64,000 nt of DNA from Bacteroides sp. (lineage in GTDB: Bacteria > Bacillota > Clostridia > Lachnospirales > Lachnospiraceae), in the NCBI GenBank assembly GCA_023666705.1, contig JAMPBO010000003.1, positions 143,602 through 207,601 of the forward strand. Reading direction: 5' to 3'. The stretch's first letter is position 1; each line of letters begins with the position of its first letter. Under the pieces are notes generated by a model that worked only from the letters and a program-made list of their open reading frames with translations, was not told the origin of the DNA and ran no database searches. Position numbers and translations under genes: made by a program. Below are positions 54,963-62,429 of this stretch, in pieces.

Positions 54963-56261
54963 ATGGAGCTTAAATTAACGAGGGAAGATTTTATCAATCA
55001 GTATCCGCCTTCCAATTCGCTGAATAAAAAGGATTTACAGACATTATGGAACAAGAAAGGTTTTAATTTATATGTACATATACCGTATTGCTATAAAAAA
55101 TGCGAGTTTTGTTATTATAAGTCACTGGAGCTTGGGGATGCGTCCGTACCGGATGAATACATTCAGGCTCTTTTGAGGGAGATTGAAATGGTAAGCAGCA
55201 TACCGCAAATACAATCCAAAACCGTGAGCTCCGTGTATTTTGGCGGCGGAACACCCACAAAAATGACGTGCAAGCAGATGGAAATGGTGTTGGATAAAAT
55301 ACAAGCTTCGTTTGATATGGCGGATAACTTCGAGCTGTGTTTTGAATCCCGCCCGGGACCTGAAACCAGTGAGGATAAATTGAGGCTTTTGCGGGAGTAC
55401 GGTATAAAGAGGCTGAGCTTAGGCGTACAAAGCTTAGACGATCAGGTTCTTAGTGATAACGGACGAAGCCACGACACGAAAGCATTTTATGAAAAATTTG
55501 AGATGGCAAAAAGGGCAGGGATTCCGGTTATCAACGTCGATATCATGTCGGGTATGGTAAACCAGTCCATGGAAAGCTGGATGGATACCATTGAAAAGCT
55601 GATTGCACTGAAGCCGGAAGGAATTGCAGTTTACAAGCTTGAGCTGTATTTAAATAATGCCTTGTATAAGAAGCTCAGGGAACGCAGGCTTACACTGATT
55701 TCGGATGACGAGGAGGCATTGTATGCGGAATGGGGCTATGAACGGTTAATGTCTGCCGGGTATCTGCCTGAGACAAATTTTACCTTTGTCGCCAATGAGG
55801 AATGTCGCCATGTCCACCGCAAAAAGCTGTGGGAGGGTGAGGATATGCTTGGAATCGGTGCATCCGCCCATTCATGCTATAACCAATATCTGTTTCAAAA
55901 TGAAATAAGCGTGGAAAAATATATGGAGCGTGTGAAGCAGGGGGAGCTTCCTACCATGCGTGCATATTATGTCAGCAAAAGGGAGGAAATGATACGGAGA
56001 CTTATTTTCGGAATAAAATCAACCAGGTTTGAAATGCAGCGTTTTTACAATGAGTTTGGGGTTGATGTAATACAGCTCTTTGGGAAAGAACTGGCATATC
56101 TGAGTGAGGAACGATTTATCATTATTACGGATACGCACATTAAGCTGACATTAAAGGGACTGGTATATGCGGATGATATTGTCCGTTTATTTTACCTGCC
56201 ACACCAAAAGGAAGTATATCTTTCACATGCATCACGTGGGAAGCAGGGAGAACATTCATGA
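54963..56261 (+). CDS. HemN/HemW-like radical SAM protein
   Basis: 432 aa. YVHIPYCYKKCEFCYYKS gives the C-x3-C-x2-C cluster triad (about residues 40-47); YFGGGTPTKM and LSLGVQSLDDQVLSDNGR are the HemN/HemW hallmarks, and a HemN_C winged-helix domain follows. The fourth Cys of true coproporphyrinogen dehydrogenases (C-x-C after the triad) is replaced by Tyr. It may therefore be a methyltransferase or cyclopropanase-like or heme-chaperone relative acting on the cluster product. Its stop overlaps the next ATG (ATGA). Confidence 0.88.
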   Translation: MELKLTREDFINQYPPSNSLNKKDLQTLWNKKGFNLYVHIPYCYKKCEFCYYKSLELGDASVPDEYIQALLREIEMVSSIPQIQSKTVSSVYFGGGTPTKMTCKQMEMVLDKIQASFDMADNFELCFESRPGPETSEDKLRLLREYGIKRLSLGVQSLDDQVLSDNGRSHDTKAFYEKFEMAKRAGIPVINVDIMSGMVNQSMESWMDTIEKLIALKPEGIAVYKLELYLNNALYKKLRERRLTLISDDEEALYAEWGYERLMSAGYLPETNFTFVANEECRHVHRKKLWEGEDMLGIGASAHSCYNQYLFQNEISVEKYMERVKQGELPTMRAYYVSKREEMIRRLIFGIKSTRFEMQRFYNEFGVDVIQLFGKELAYLSEERFIIITDTHIKLTLKGLVYADDIVRLFYLPHQKEVYLSHASRGKQGEHS

Positions 56262-58192
56262 GGGACGGATATTATTTATCGGTATATCTACATATTGATG
56301 AAATTGCACATTTGTATCGGTTTCATATCAGGCATGACCAAAATGTATCATTGTGGAAAAAGGAAGGCAGCAATATAAAGCTAATCCATTATTGGGAATT
56401 GGAGCGGATGACAGGTTTAAAACGCCATTGCTTCTCGTTTTTTAACCGTGAACAGGCAGAGGGCTTTTTAAACGGGCTTTTGTCCCGTTATCATCTGAAG
56501 CTGGAGGATATGGAAGCTGTATTTGGTACGCCGCAGCTTGACACAATCCATGATTATCATTCCATAGTGGAAAATCCTACGCAGTCATATCACAGCATTG
56601 CACACCTATTTTCCGCCCTGCTGTCGGATACCGAAAAATTTTATACGGAATCCATACTTGCATTTGCAGTTGACGGCGGACCTGATACGGTTACGGATAT
56701 GAGGGTAAATAAAAAGAACTATTATACGGGATGTTTTTCGGACAAGGGGAACATTACCACCTTTGAGGCAATTTCACCAGGCTTTATTTGGACATATGCA
56801 AGAAAAAAGTTAAATATGAGAGAGGGCACTTTGATGGCACTTGCAACAGCAAGTGCAAGCGAGCTTTTAGATGAGGAACCGGCTCCGATTGTCAGGATTA
56901 GGCGAATCAGCGATTTGGAAGCCTCGAACCGGTATGTATCTGATTTGTGGGATAAGATTAACAGGCTTACAGACAAAGACAAGGGACTTTTGTTTAATGG
57001 GTTTGATGAGCATTTTTCCGAAAAGGAAAATAAAATAAGTATGCTTGTAAAGGAAATCCAGAAAATGTCTTTACGGATTATGGACGATAATATTCAAAAT
57101 GCAATCCGGTTATATGATATTCATACAGAGGACTGTTATATTGCGTTGGCGGGTGGCTATATATTAAATTGCCCTACAAATAGTTACATCATGAATCAAT
57201 ATCAGTTCAAGGGCTTTCTGGCACCTCCCTGCGTAAATGATGCAGGGCTTTCAATGGGAATGGCATTATATTTTTTCTATAAAAACATGGAGAAAGTGTG
57301 CTTTAAGCTGGAGGATGCATTTTATGGTGATGATTGTTCAGATATGGAGGCAGTGACTGAAAAATATGGACATTACATACAGTCCTGCAGTGACATGAAT
57401 ATAAATCAGTTTACGGAGGATTTGGAAGCTGCTCCCCTTGTCTGGTTTCATGGCAGGGCGGAAATCGGACCACGTGCACTGGGGCACAGAAGTATTCTTG
57501 CAGATTGCCGTAACAGTGCCTTCAAGGATGCATTAAATGATGTAAAAAAACGCCAGTGGTGGAGACCTGTGGCTCCCATTGTGCTTGATGACAGGAAAGA
57601 GGAATGGTTTGAGGATGCATATAGCTCGCCCTACATGCTACATACCATGCATGTAAAACACGATAAGGTAAAACAGGTTCCGGCAATCTGCCACATAGAT
57701 AAAACCGCACGTGTGCAGACGGTTAAGCAGGGTGAGATGCCGGAGCTTTACGGACTGATAAATGCCTTTTATGAAAAAACGGGGGTTCCGATGATATGCA
57801 ATACATCGTTAAACGATGCGGGAGAACCTATTATAAATACAATGGAGGAATGCATGAATTTTGCCCTGCGAAAAAGGTTTCAGGTTGTTTACATGAATGG
57901 CAAAAGAATACAGCTCAAAAACCATGGGGATTATCAGGTAAACACCCCATTGCCCCGTGGTACGGGAAAGTTCTTTTTCGGGGAAACGGAAATTGACAGG
58001 TTAAAGAAAAAATATAATCCATTTGAGTTACCGATGGAGGTTCTGATATTTAAATACCTTAACCCCGAAATAGCAAAGGGTCTGGATATTACAAATTCTG
58101 AAATGGCGGATAAATTAAAAAAATATGCACATATAAGCAGACAACTGTTAGGGAAAATTCCCATACCGGGAATTGAAAAAAGACAGCTGTAA
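56258..58192 (+). CDS. Carbamoyltransferase (NodU family) 2
   Basis: 644 aa, about 95 longer than the first copy. N-terminal Kae1-like part has YHSIAHLFSAL and FAVDGGPDTV (metal His and Asp). C-terminal carbamoyltransferase domain: HGRAEIGPRALGHRSILADC, QWWRPVAPIVLDD, TARVQTVKQG and MICNTSLNDAGEPI. An extra N-terminal beta-rich segment and a roughly 70-residue C-terminal tail distinguish it. Two different carbamoyltransferases in one run suggest two carbamoylation steps or a divided task. Confidence 0.9.
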   Translation: MRDGYYLSVYLHIDEIAHLYRFHIRHDQNVSLWKKEGSNIKLIHYWELERMTGLKRHCFSFFNREQAEGFLNGLLSRYHLKLEDMEAVFGTPQLDTIHDYHSIVENPTQSYHSIAHLFSALLSDTEKFYTESILAFAVDGGPDTVTDMRVNKKNYYTGCFSDKGNITTFEAISPGFIWTYARKKLNMREGTLMALATASASELLDEEPAPIVRIRRISDLEASNRYVSDLWDKINRLTDKDKGLLFNGFDEHFSEKENKISMLVKEIQKMSLRIMDDNIQNAIRLYDIHTEDCYIALAGGYILNCPTNSYIMNQYQFKGFLAPPCVNDAGLSMGMALYFFYKNMEKVCFKLEDAFYGDDCSDMEAVTEKYGHYIQSCSDMNINQFTEDLEAAPLVWFHGRAEIGPRALGHRSILADCRNSAFKDALNDVKKRQWWRPVAPIVLDDRKEEWFEDAYSSPYMLHTMHVKHDKVKQVPAICHIDKTARVQTVKQGEMPELYGLINAFYEKTGVPMICNTSLNDAGEPIINTMEECMNFALRKRFQVVYMNGKRIQLKNHGDYQVNTPLPRGTGKFFFGETEIDRLKKKYNPFELPMEVLIFKYLNPEIAKGLDITNSEMADKLKKYAHISRQLLGKIPIPGIEKRQL

Positions 58193-58236
58193 TAATATGA
58201 ATAGCCTTACATCAAAAAGGCGGAATGGAGATTACA

Positions 58237-58527
58237 ATGACAAGAGAAAAAATTATGGATGAAATTAAAGTTTTGCTGGAGGAGGATGAATATGTCGCAT
58301 TGAAGGATCAGATTGATGAATTGTCAGAAAGTACGTCGCTCATTGACGATTTTGCATTTGATTCTTTACAAATTCTTGATTTCGTTGTGAAGCTGGAGGC
58401 AAAATTTGGTTTTGAGTGTGAGTCGGAAGAACTGGATTTGGATATGTTTGACGATTTAAATAAGCTGATTGCCTTAATACAAAAAAAACTGGCGGAAAAG
58501 AATAATCAGGGAAAGGATAATTGCTGA
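58237..58527 (+). CDS. Acyl carrier protein
   Basis: 96 aa from ATG 58237 (GGAG 58227-58230; ATG 58225 is too near its site). The phosphopantetheine attachment Ser43 is in DDFAFDSLQILDFV, and the four-helix ACP outline and acidic composition are clear. A lysine-rich C-terminal tail extends beyond the usual end. Likely the carrier on which the substrate activated by the ANL ligase is held. Twenty bases before the dikinase-like gene. Confidence 0.9.
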   Translation: MTREKIMDEIKVLLEEDEYVALKDQIDELSESTSLIDDFAFDSLQILDFVVKLEAKFGFECESEELDLDMFDDLNKLIALIQKKLAEKNNQGKDNC

Positions 58528-58546
58528 TTTGTCAGCTGGGGCAAGG

Positions 58547-59536
58547 ATGGATTTTGTAACAATAAAAGGCTCTGATGACGGTATATGGACGAGGGATATG
58601 CTGGGGAACAAGGGATACAATCTGCTTCAGTTGTGTAAAACGGATGTAAAAATACCGCAAGGTATCATATTTCCAACAGAGCTTTGCAGGGAGTATTATG
58701 CAGATGGAAAAAAGATTAGCAGCAAGCTGAGGGAAAAGATTATTTCAGGGATACGTGCCTTGGAGGCGGATACGCAGAAGCATTTTGGAGATGCCAAGGC
58801 ACCGTTAATCATATCGGTCCGTTCCGGTGCACCTGTATCGATGCCGGGAATGATGGAGACAATTTTAAATGCCGGAATCAATGAACAGGTACTATCTCAT
58901 TGTAATCAGCTGCATTTGTATTATGCCTATCTACGTTTTATAAAGTCGTATGCAAGGGCTGTGAAGCATGTAGAATTGGAAGAGTTTGATGATATAGGGA
59001 TACCTAATAAGGAAGAACTGGGAAACAGGATAAGACAATGGAAGCAACAGTATAAAATGAAAACAGGAGAGGACTTTTGTGGGGATGTGGTTGAATATAT
59101 TGTCAATTGTGTGGCAGCAGTCTTTGATTCATGGAATAATGACAATGCGGTCAGGTATAGGGAGTATAAGCAAATACCGCATGATTTGTATACTGCTGTT
59201 ATTTTACAGGAAATGGTATTTGGAAATTATAATGCTGCTTCGGGAACAGGTGTTATTTTCACGCAAAATCCCCTGACGGGTAAAAAGGAATTATATGGGG
59301 AATATTTGCCATGTGCACAGGGAGAAGATATCGTATCGGGTATGTCTAACCCTATTTCCATTGAAAATCTGAAAGAGACACAGCCGGTAATCTATCACGG
59401 GCTTCAGACGGCAGCCGATAAGATAGAAAAACAGTTCCGGCATCCGCAGGATATTGAATTCACATATGAAAATGAAACATTGTATATATTGCAGACAAGA
59501 AATATGCAGATAAAAAATAAGCAGACAAAGATGTGA
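58547..59536 (+). CDS. Stand-alone pyruvate-phosphate-dikinase-type ATP-grasp domain
   Basis: 329 aa from ATG 58547, where the family alignment begins; TTG 58529 is an alternative. It matches only the first third of PPDK: RDMLGNKGYNLLQL, IISVRSGAPVSMPGMMETI, SGTGVIFTQNPLTGKKELYGEY, CAQGEDIVSG and DIEFTYENETLYILQTRNMQ. It lacks the phosphohistidine and the PEP/pyruvate domains; the His domain is the separate gene at 50997. Split in two this way, a kinase-like phosphoryl transfer from ATP via His to an unknown substrate is expected. End of the operon. Confidence 0.9.
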   Translation: MDFVTIKGSDDGIWTRDMLGNKGYNLLQLCKTDVKIPQGIIFPTELCREYYADGKKISSKLREKIISGIRALEADTQKHFGDAKAPLIISVRSGAPVSMPGMMETILNAGINEQVLSHCNQLHLYYAYLRFIKSYARAVKHVELEEFDDIGIPNKEELGNRIRQWKQQYKMKTGEDFCGDVVEYIVNCVAAVFDSWNNDNAVRYREYKQIPHDLYTAVILQEMVFGNYNAASGTGVIFTQNPLTGKKELYGEYLPCAQGEDIVSGMSNPISIENLKETQPVIYHGLQTAADKIEKQFRHPQDIEFTYENETLYILQTRNMQIKNKQTKM

Positions 59537-59569
59537 TGTCTATAGCTGTGATGCGTTTATGGCATTGAA

Positions 59570-59599
59570 AAAGCAGAAAAGCCATACGGCTAATCTGCA
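59570..59599 (-). terminator. Rho-independent terminator of the PepSY gene
   Basis: Read on the minus strand, GCAGATTAGCC pairs with GGCTTTTCTGC across GTAT (with two T-T mismatches) and is followed by TTTTT. It overlaps the stop codon at 59590-59592. It may also slow the convergent cluster transcript. Confidence 0.6.
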
Positions 59600-60294
59600 A
59601 ATTCAACGTCATATTTTATTATTTTGCCTGTTTCTGCATTTATTTCATATTCATATTCCGTGAAGCCGTTGCGGAAGTCTATATCGTAGGTGACACGGAA
59701 ATCGTCGTTATCAAGCTCAGTCTTAATGAAGGTAACCTCTGAAGCCGAAAAACCTGCATGGTTTAGGGCGATTGTTTTTGCCTCATCCACATCAATGACA
59801 TTGGTTGAACCGGCATTTGGATTTACAGCTCCCATGTCGGATGAAGCGGTTTCCATAGGTGCCGTGGTATCCGTCGGTGCGGCAGCCTCTGAGGTCTGTG
59901 CTGTCTCAGATGTCGGAGTAATTTCGGTATTTGTGGCTGCAGTTGTATTTTGAGGTGTCGTGAAGTATGGCTCTTTTTCTAATATGGTGCCATCAGAGGC
60001 TTTGATTAAATACTCATATTCAACGTTGTTTGCATAAAAGGAAATCTCGTATACAAAATGTCCATCGTCAAATTCAAATTCCGTATTAATGTAATTTGCC
60101 TGCGAAGCGGAAATACCTGCATCGTCAAATGCTACATTTCGTGCACCTTCTGCTCCGATAGAATTGTTTTTGATAATCAGACTTACAATAAATACAACAC
60201 CTGCTATAAATATTGCCAGCAATGGGATAAAACAGATAATGGAAACAATTGCTTTTCCGGGTGTTTCAAAAAAACGTTTCGCATTTTTCATCAT
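59590..60294 (-). CDS. Membrane protein with two PepSY domains
   Basis: 234 aa. One N-terminal transmembrane helix (about 15-40), then a PepSY domain (about 50-110, DAGISASQANYINTEFEFDDG), a Thr/Ala/Pro/Ser-rich linker (about 112-165) and a second PepSY domain (about 168-234, NHAGFSASEVTFIKTELDND). PepSY domains are thought to inhibit or bind proteases or act in iron-related proteins; the target here is unknown. A single gene, convergent with the biosynthetic operon. Confidence 0.88.
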   Translation of the reverse strand: MMKNAKRFFETPGKAIVSIICFIPLLAIFIAGVVFIVSLIIKNNSIGAEGARNVAFDDAGISASQANYINTEFEFDDGHFVYEISFYANNVEYEYLIKASDGTILEKEPYFTTPQNTTAATNTEITPTSETAQTSEAAAPTDTTAPMETASSDMGAVNPNAGSTNVIDVDEAKTIALNHAGFSASEVTFIKTELDNDDFRVTYDIDFRNGFTEYEYEINAETGKIIKYDVEFAD

Positions 60295-60356
60295 TCAACG
60301 TCCTTTCTGGTTAGTAAACCCTTTCATTTATTTTAGTATGTTAAATAATCGTATCA

Positions 60357-60677
60357 TTATACGCTGGTATTCATCCGAATGAAAACCTTAGCTTGTTCAA
60401 TGCATATAGATTGTTGTTCCTCCGTAAGAGAGTGGAAGATACGCAGCATCTCAACTTCTTTATCGGTATTTTGTTTATCCAAAGTATAGTCCAAAAGGTA
60501 ATCAATTGATACATCAAAATATTTTGCAAGTAATTTTAAAGTGGAAAAATCAGGCTCGCGTGTATTTTGAACGTAGCTTCCAAGTGTGGACGGAGCGATA
60601 TTTAATTGTGAAGCCAATTCCTTTTGTGTCAAGTTCCGTTCTTCGATTAAAATACGCAATTTATCACCCAAACTCAT
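60357..60677 (-). CDS. XRE-family transcriptional regulator
   Basis: 106 aa. The HTH_3 domain covers about residues 6-60: LRILIEERNLTQKELASQLNIAPSTLGSYVQNTREPD. The C-terminal 40 residues form a helical tail. The gene lies 62 bases upstream of the PepSY gene on the same strand and may regulate it or the divergent gene at 60833. Confidence 0.88.
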   Translation of the reverse strand: MSLGDKLRILIEERNLTQKELASQLNIAPSTLGSYVQNTREPDFSTLKLLAKYFDVSIDYLLDYTLDKQNTDKEVEMLRIFHSLTEEQQSICIEQAKVFIRMNTSV

Positions 60678-60746
60678 GCCATATACCTCCTATATTCCTA
60701 TACTAAATGAAAAAAAACAGCTTTTCTCTATAAACTACAATAAGAG

Positions 60747-60775
60747 TTGACGAAACACTATATGAGTTGTAGAAT
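60747..60775 (+). promoter_or_regulatory. Candidate sigma-A promoter
   Basis: TTGACG (60747-60752), 17-base spacer, TAGAAT (60770-60775), 57 bases before the ATG at 60833. Divergent from the XRE gene, so the repressor could act here. Confidence 0.65.
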
Positions 60776-60832
60776 AAAATTATTGGTGAGTTTTGAAAAA
60801 ATATGCAGAAGATAAGATACAGGAGAAAAAAT

Positions 60833-61615
60833 ATGAGTTCAGTGATAGGAAGAGTCAATGAAGTAAAACAACCAAGTGGCGGATATGTGAATCCTTCATG
60901 GTTTAAAACATATAACATTAATGATGGTTTGCGATTAAACGAGAGTGAAAATGTGAATCCTATGATTATTGGAAAGACAGTGGATGCTTTGACAAGATTC
61001 GTAAAGGGAGCAAGAGCAGTGGATGCTTTTGCTGTATCATATAAAGGTGCCATTGTTGCAGAAAAAATGTTTCATCAAAGAGGTGCACTAAAACAGGCAA
61101 AAGAATTGTTGCTTGGAATAAAAGGACTTGATGATGATTCAATTGTAAATGCCTGTAAGCTGGTTACATATGATGTATGGATTCGGAACTCCAAAGGAGC
61201 ACTTATGGCAAAGGGAGTGGATGAAACGGAGCCTGACATGGCGACAATTAACAATATTAAAATGATGGTTGCGAGGAGTATTTTATTTTGGAACAGGTAT
61301 GGTCCGATTGTAAAATACGGGTTTACCTTTGAACCTGACGGATATACGGATACAGTCAGCTCGGGAGACGGAGATTATCTTACCGCGGATACTATTTGGA
61401 ATTGCAAGGTAACAAAGTCAAAACCCACGGATAAAAATACATTGCAGTTATTAATGTATTGGATTATGGGGCAGCACTCTGGACAGGAACTATATAAAAC
61501 CGTGCAAAAGCTGGGAATATTTAATCCAAGATTAAATGAAATATATTGTTTGGATATGAAAGCTGTTTCAGAGGAGATAATTGAAGAAGTAGAAAAAGCT
61601 GTTATTTGTTATTGA
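60833..61615 (+). CDS. Possible PD-(D/E)XK-fold protein, conserved hypothetical
   Basis: 260 aa from ATG 60833 (CAGGAG at about 60819-60824). I know no characterised homologue. The C-terminal half has GDGDYLTADTIWNCKVTKSKPT followed by TLQLLMYWIMGQHSG and LGIFNPRLNEIYCLDM. That order resembles the PD-(D/E)XK nuclease-like core: an acidic residue, then an x-x-Lys strand and a helix with Gln. Here the second acidic residue of the D/E-x-K motif is Asn, so catalysis may be lost. The N-terminal part is helical. Widespread in clostridia as a hypothetical gene. It has its own promoter. Confidence 0.55.
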   Translation: MSSVIGRVNEVKQPSGGYVNPSWFKTYNINDGLRLNESENVNPMIIGKTVDALTRFVKGARAVDAFAVSYKGAIVAEKMFHQRGALKQAKELLLGIKGLDDDSIVNACKLVTYDVWIRNSKGALMAKGVDETEPDMATINNIKMMVARSILFWNRYGPIVKYGFTFEPDGYTDTVSSGDGDYLTADTIWNCKVTKSKPTDKNTLQLLMYWIMGQHSGQELYKTVQKLGIFNPRLNEIYCLDMKAVSEEIIEEVEKAVICY

Positions 61616-61677
61616 GATTTAATGGTCCAAATGAGGGCGGAGGACGAGGCATTTGAATGTGGCTTGCCCTTTTGGAA

Positions 61678-61706
61678 TTTACAAGAATCAGCCGTTCTGA
61701 TATAAT
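61678..61706 (+). promoter_or_regulatory. Candidate sigma-A promoter for the RNase H gene
   Basis: TTTACA (61678-61683), 17-base spacer, TATAAT (61701-61706), 31 bases before the ATG. Confidence 0.7.
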
Positions 61707-61737
61707 AAAACCCTAAATTCCATATGAGGAGACAAAG

Positions 61738-62337
61738 ATGGCTAAAAAGTTTTATGCGGTTAAAATAGGAAAAACGCCGGGAGTATATGAGACGTGGGCA
61801 GACTGCCAGAACCAGATACATGGGTTTTCAGGTGCGGTATATAGAGGGTTTACAACGAGGGAAGAAGCGATGGCTTTTGTCGGCGAAGGGGAGCGTGAAC
61901 CGAAAAAAAGTGTGGAAACACAAGCGGTTGCATATGTTGATGGGAGTTATGATTCGGCAAAAAATGCATTTTCATATGGTATGGTTTTCTTCTATCATGG
62001 ACAGGAACTGCATTTCTCACAAAAATTTGATGACACTGAACTGGCGAAAATGCATAATGTAGCAGGAGAGATAAAAGGAGCGGAAGCTGCGATACAATAT
62101 TGTTTAGATAATCACATAGCAAGTGTTACAATATACCATGATTATGAAGGGATTGCAAAGTGGTGTAATGGCGATTGGAAGGCAAATAAAGCAGGAACCA
62201 TTGCATATGCAAATTTTTACAGGGAAGCAGCTTCTAAGGTATCCATTCAATTCGTGAAGGTAAAAGGACATTCGGGAGACCGGTATAATGACCTTGCAGA
62301 CAGGCTGGCAAAAGAAGCACTTGGGATAGGGAATTAA
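61738..62337 (+). CDS. rnhA: Ribonuclease H with N-terminal viroplasmin-like domain
   Basis: 199 aa. Residues 1-48 are the RNA/DNA-hybrid-binding domain (KFYAVKIGKTPGVYETWADC, FTTREEAMAFV). The RNase HI domain holds the catalytic acids: Asp in AYVDGSYD (near 67), Glu in GEIKGAEAAI, Asp in YHDYEGI, and the final Asp in DRYNDLADRLAKEA. It removes RNA from RNA-DNA hybrids. Confidence 0.94.
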   Translation: MAKKFYAVKIGKTPGVYETWADCQNQIHGFSGAVYRGFTTREEAMAFVGEGEREPKKSVETQAVAYVDGSYDSAKNAFSYGMVFFYHGQELHFSQKFDDTELAKMHNVAGEIKGAEAAIQYCLDNHIASVTIYHDYEGIAKWCNGDWKANKAGTIAYANFYREAASKVSIQFVKVKGHSGDRYNDLADRLAKEALGIGN

Positions 62338-62429
62338 GATATATGAAACAGGAATATTAATATTACAGGCACGTTCCTAAAGGAATCTGATAAGGGATGG
62401 GCTGATGTTTAACTGAGAAGGGTGGGTTT

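Noticed and set aside
54963..56261. Coproporphyrinogen dehydrogenase (HemN/HemZ) as exact function
   Set aside because: The fourth Cys is missing and the genetic context is biosynthetic, so only the family name is kept.
48134..59536. NRPS or PKS cluster
   Set aside because: There are no condensation, ketosynthase or thioesterase domains; the ligase and ACP are single-domain proteins.
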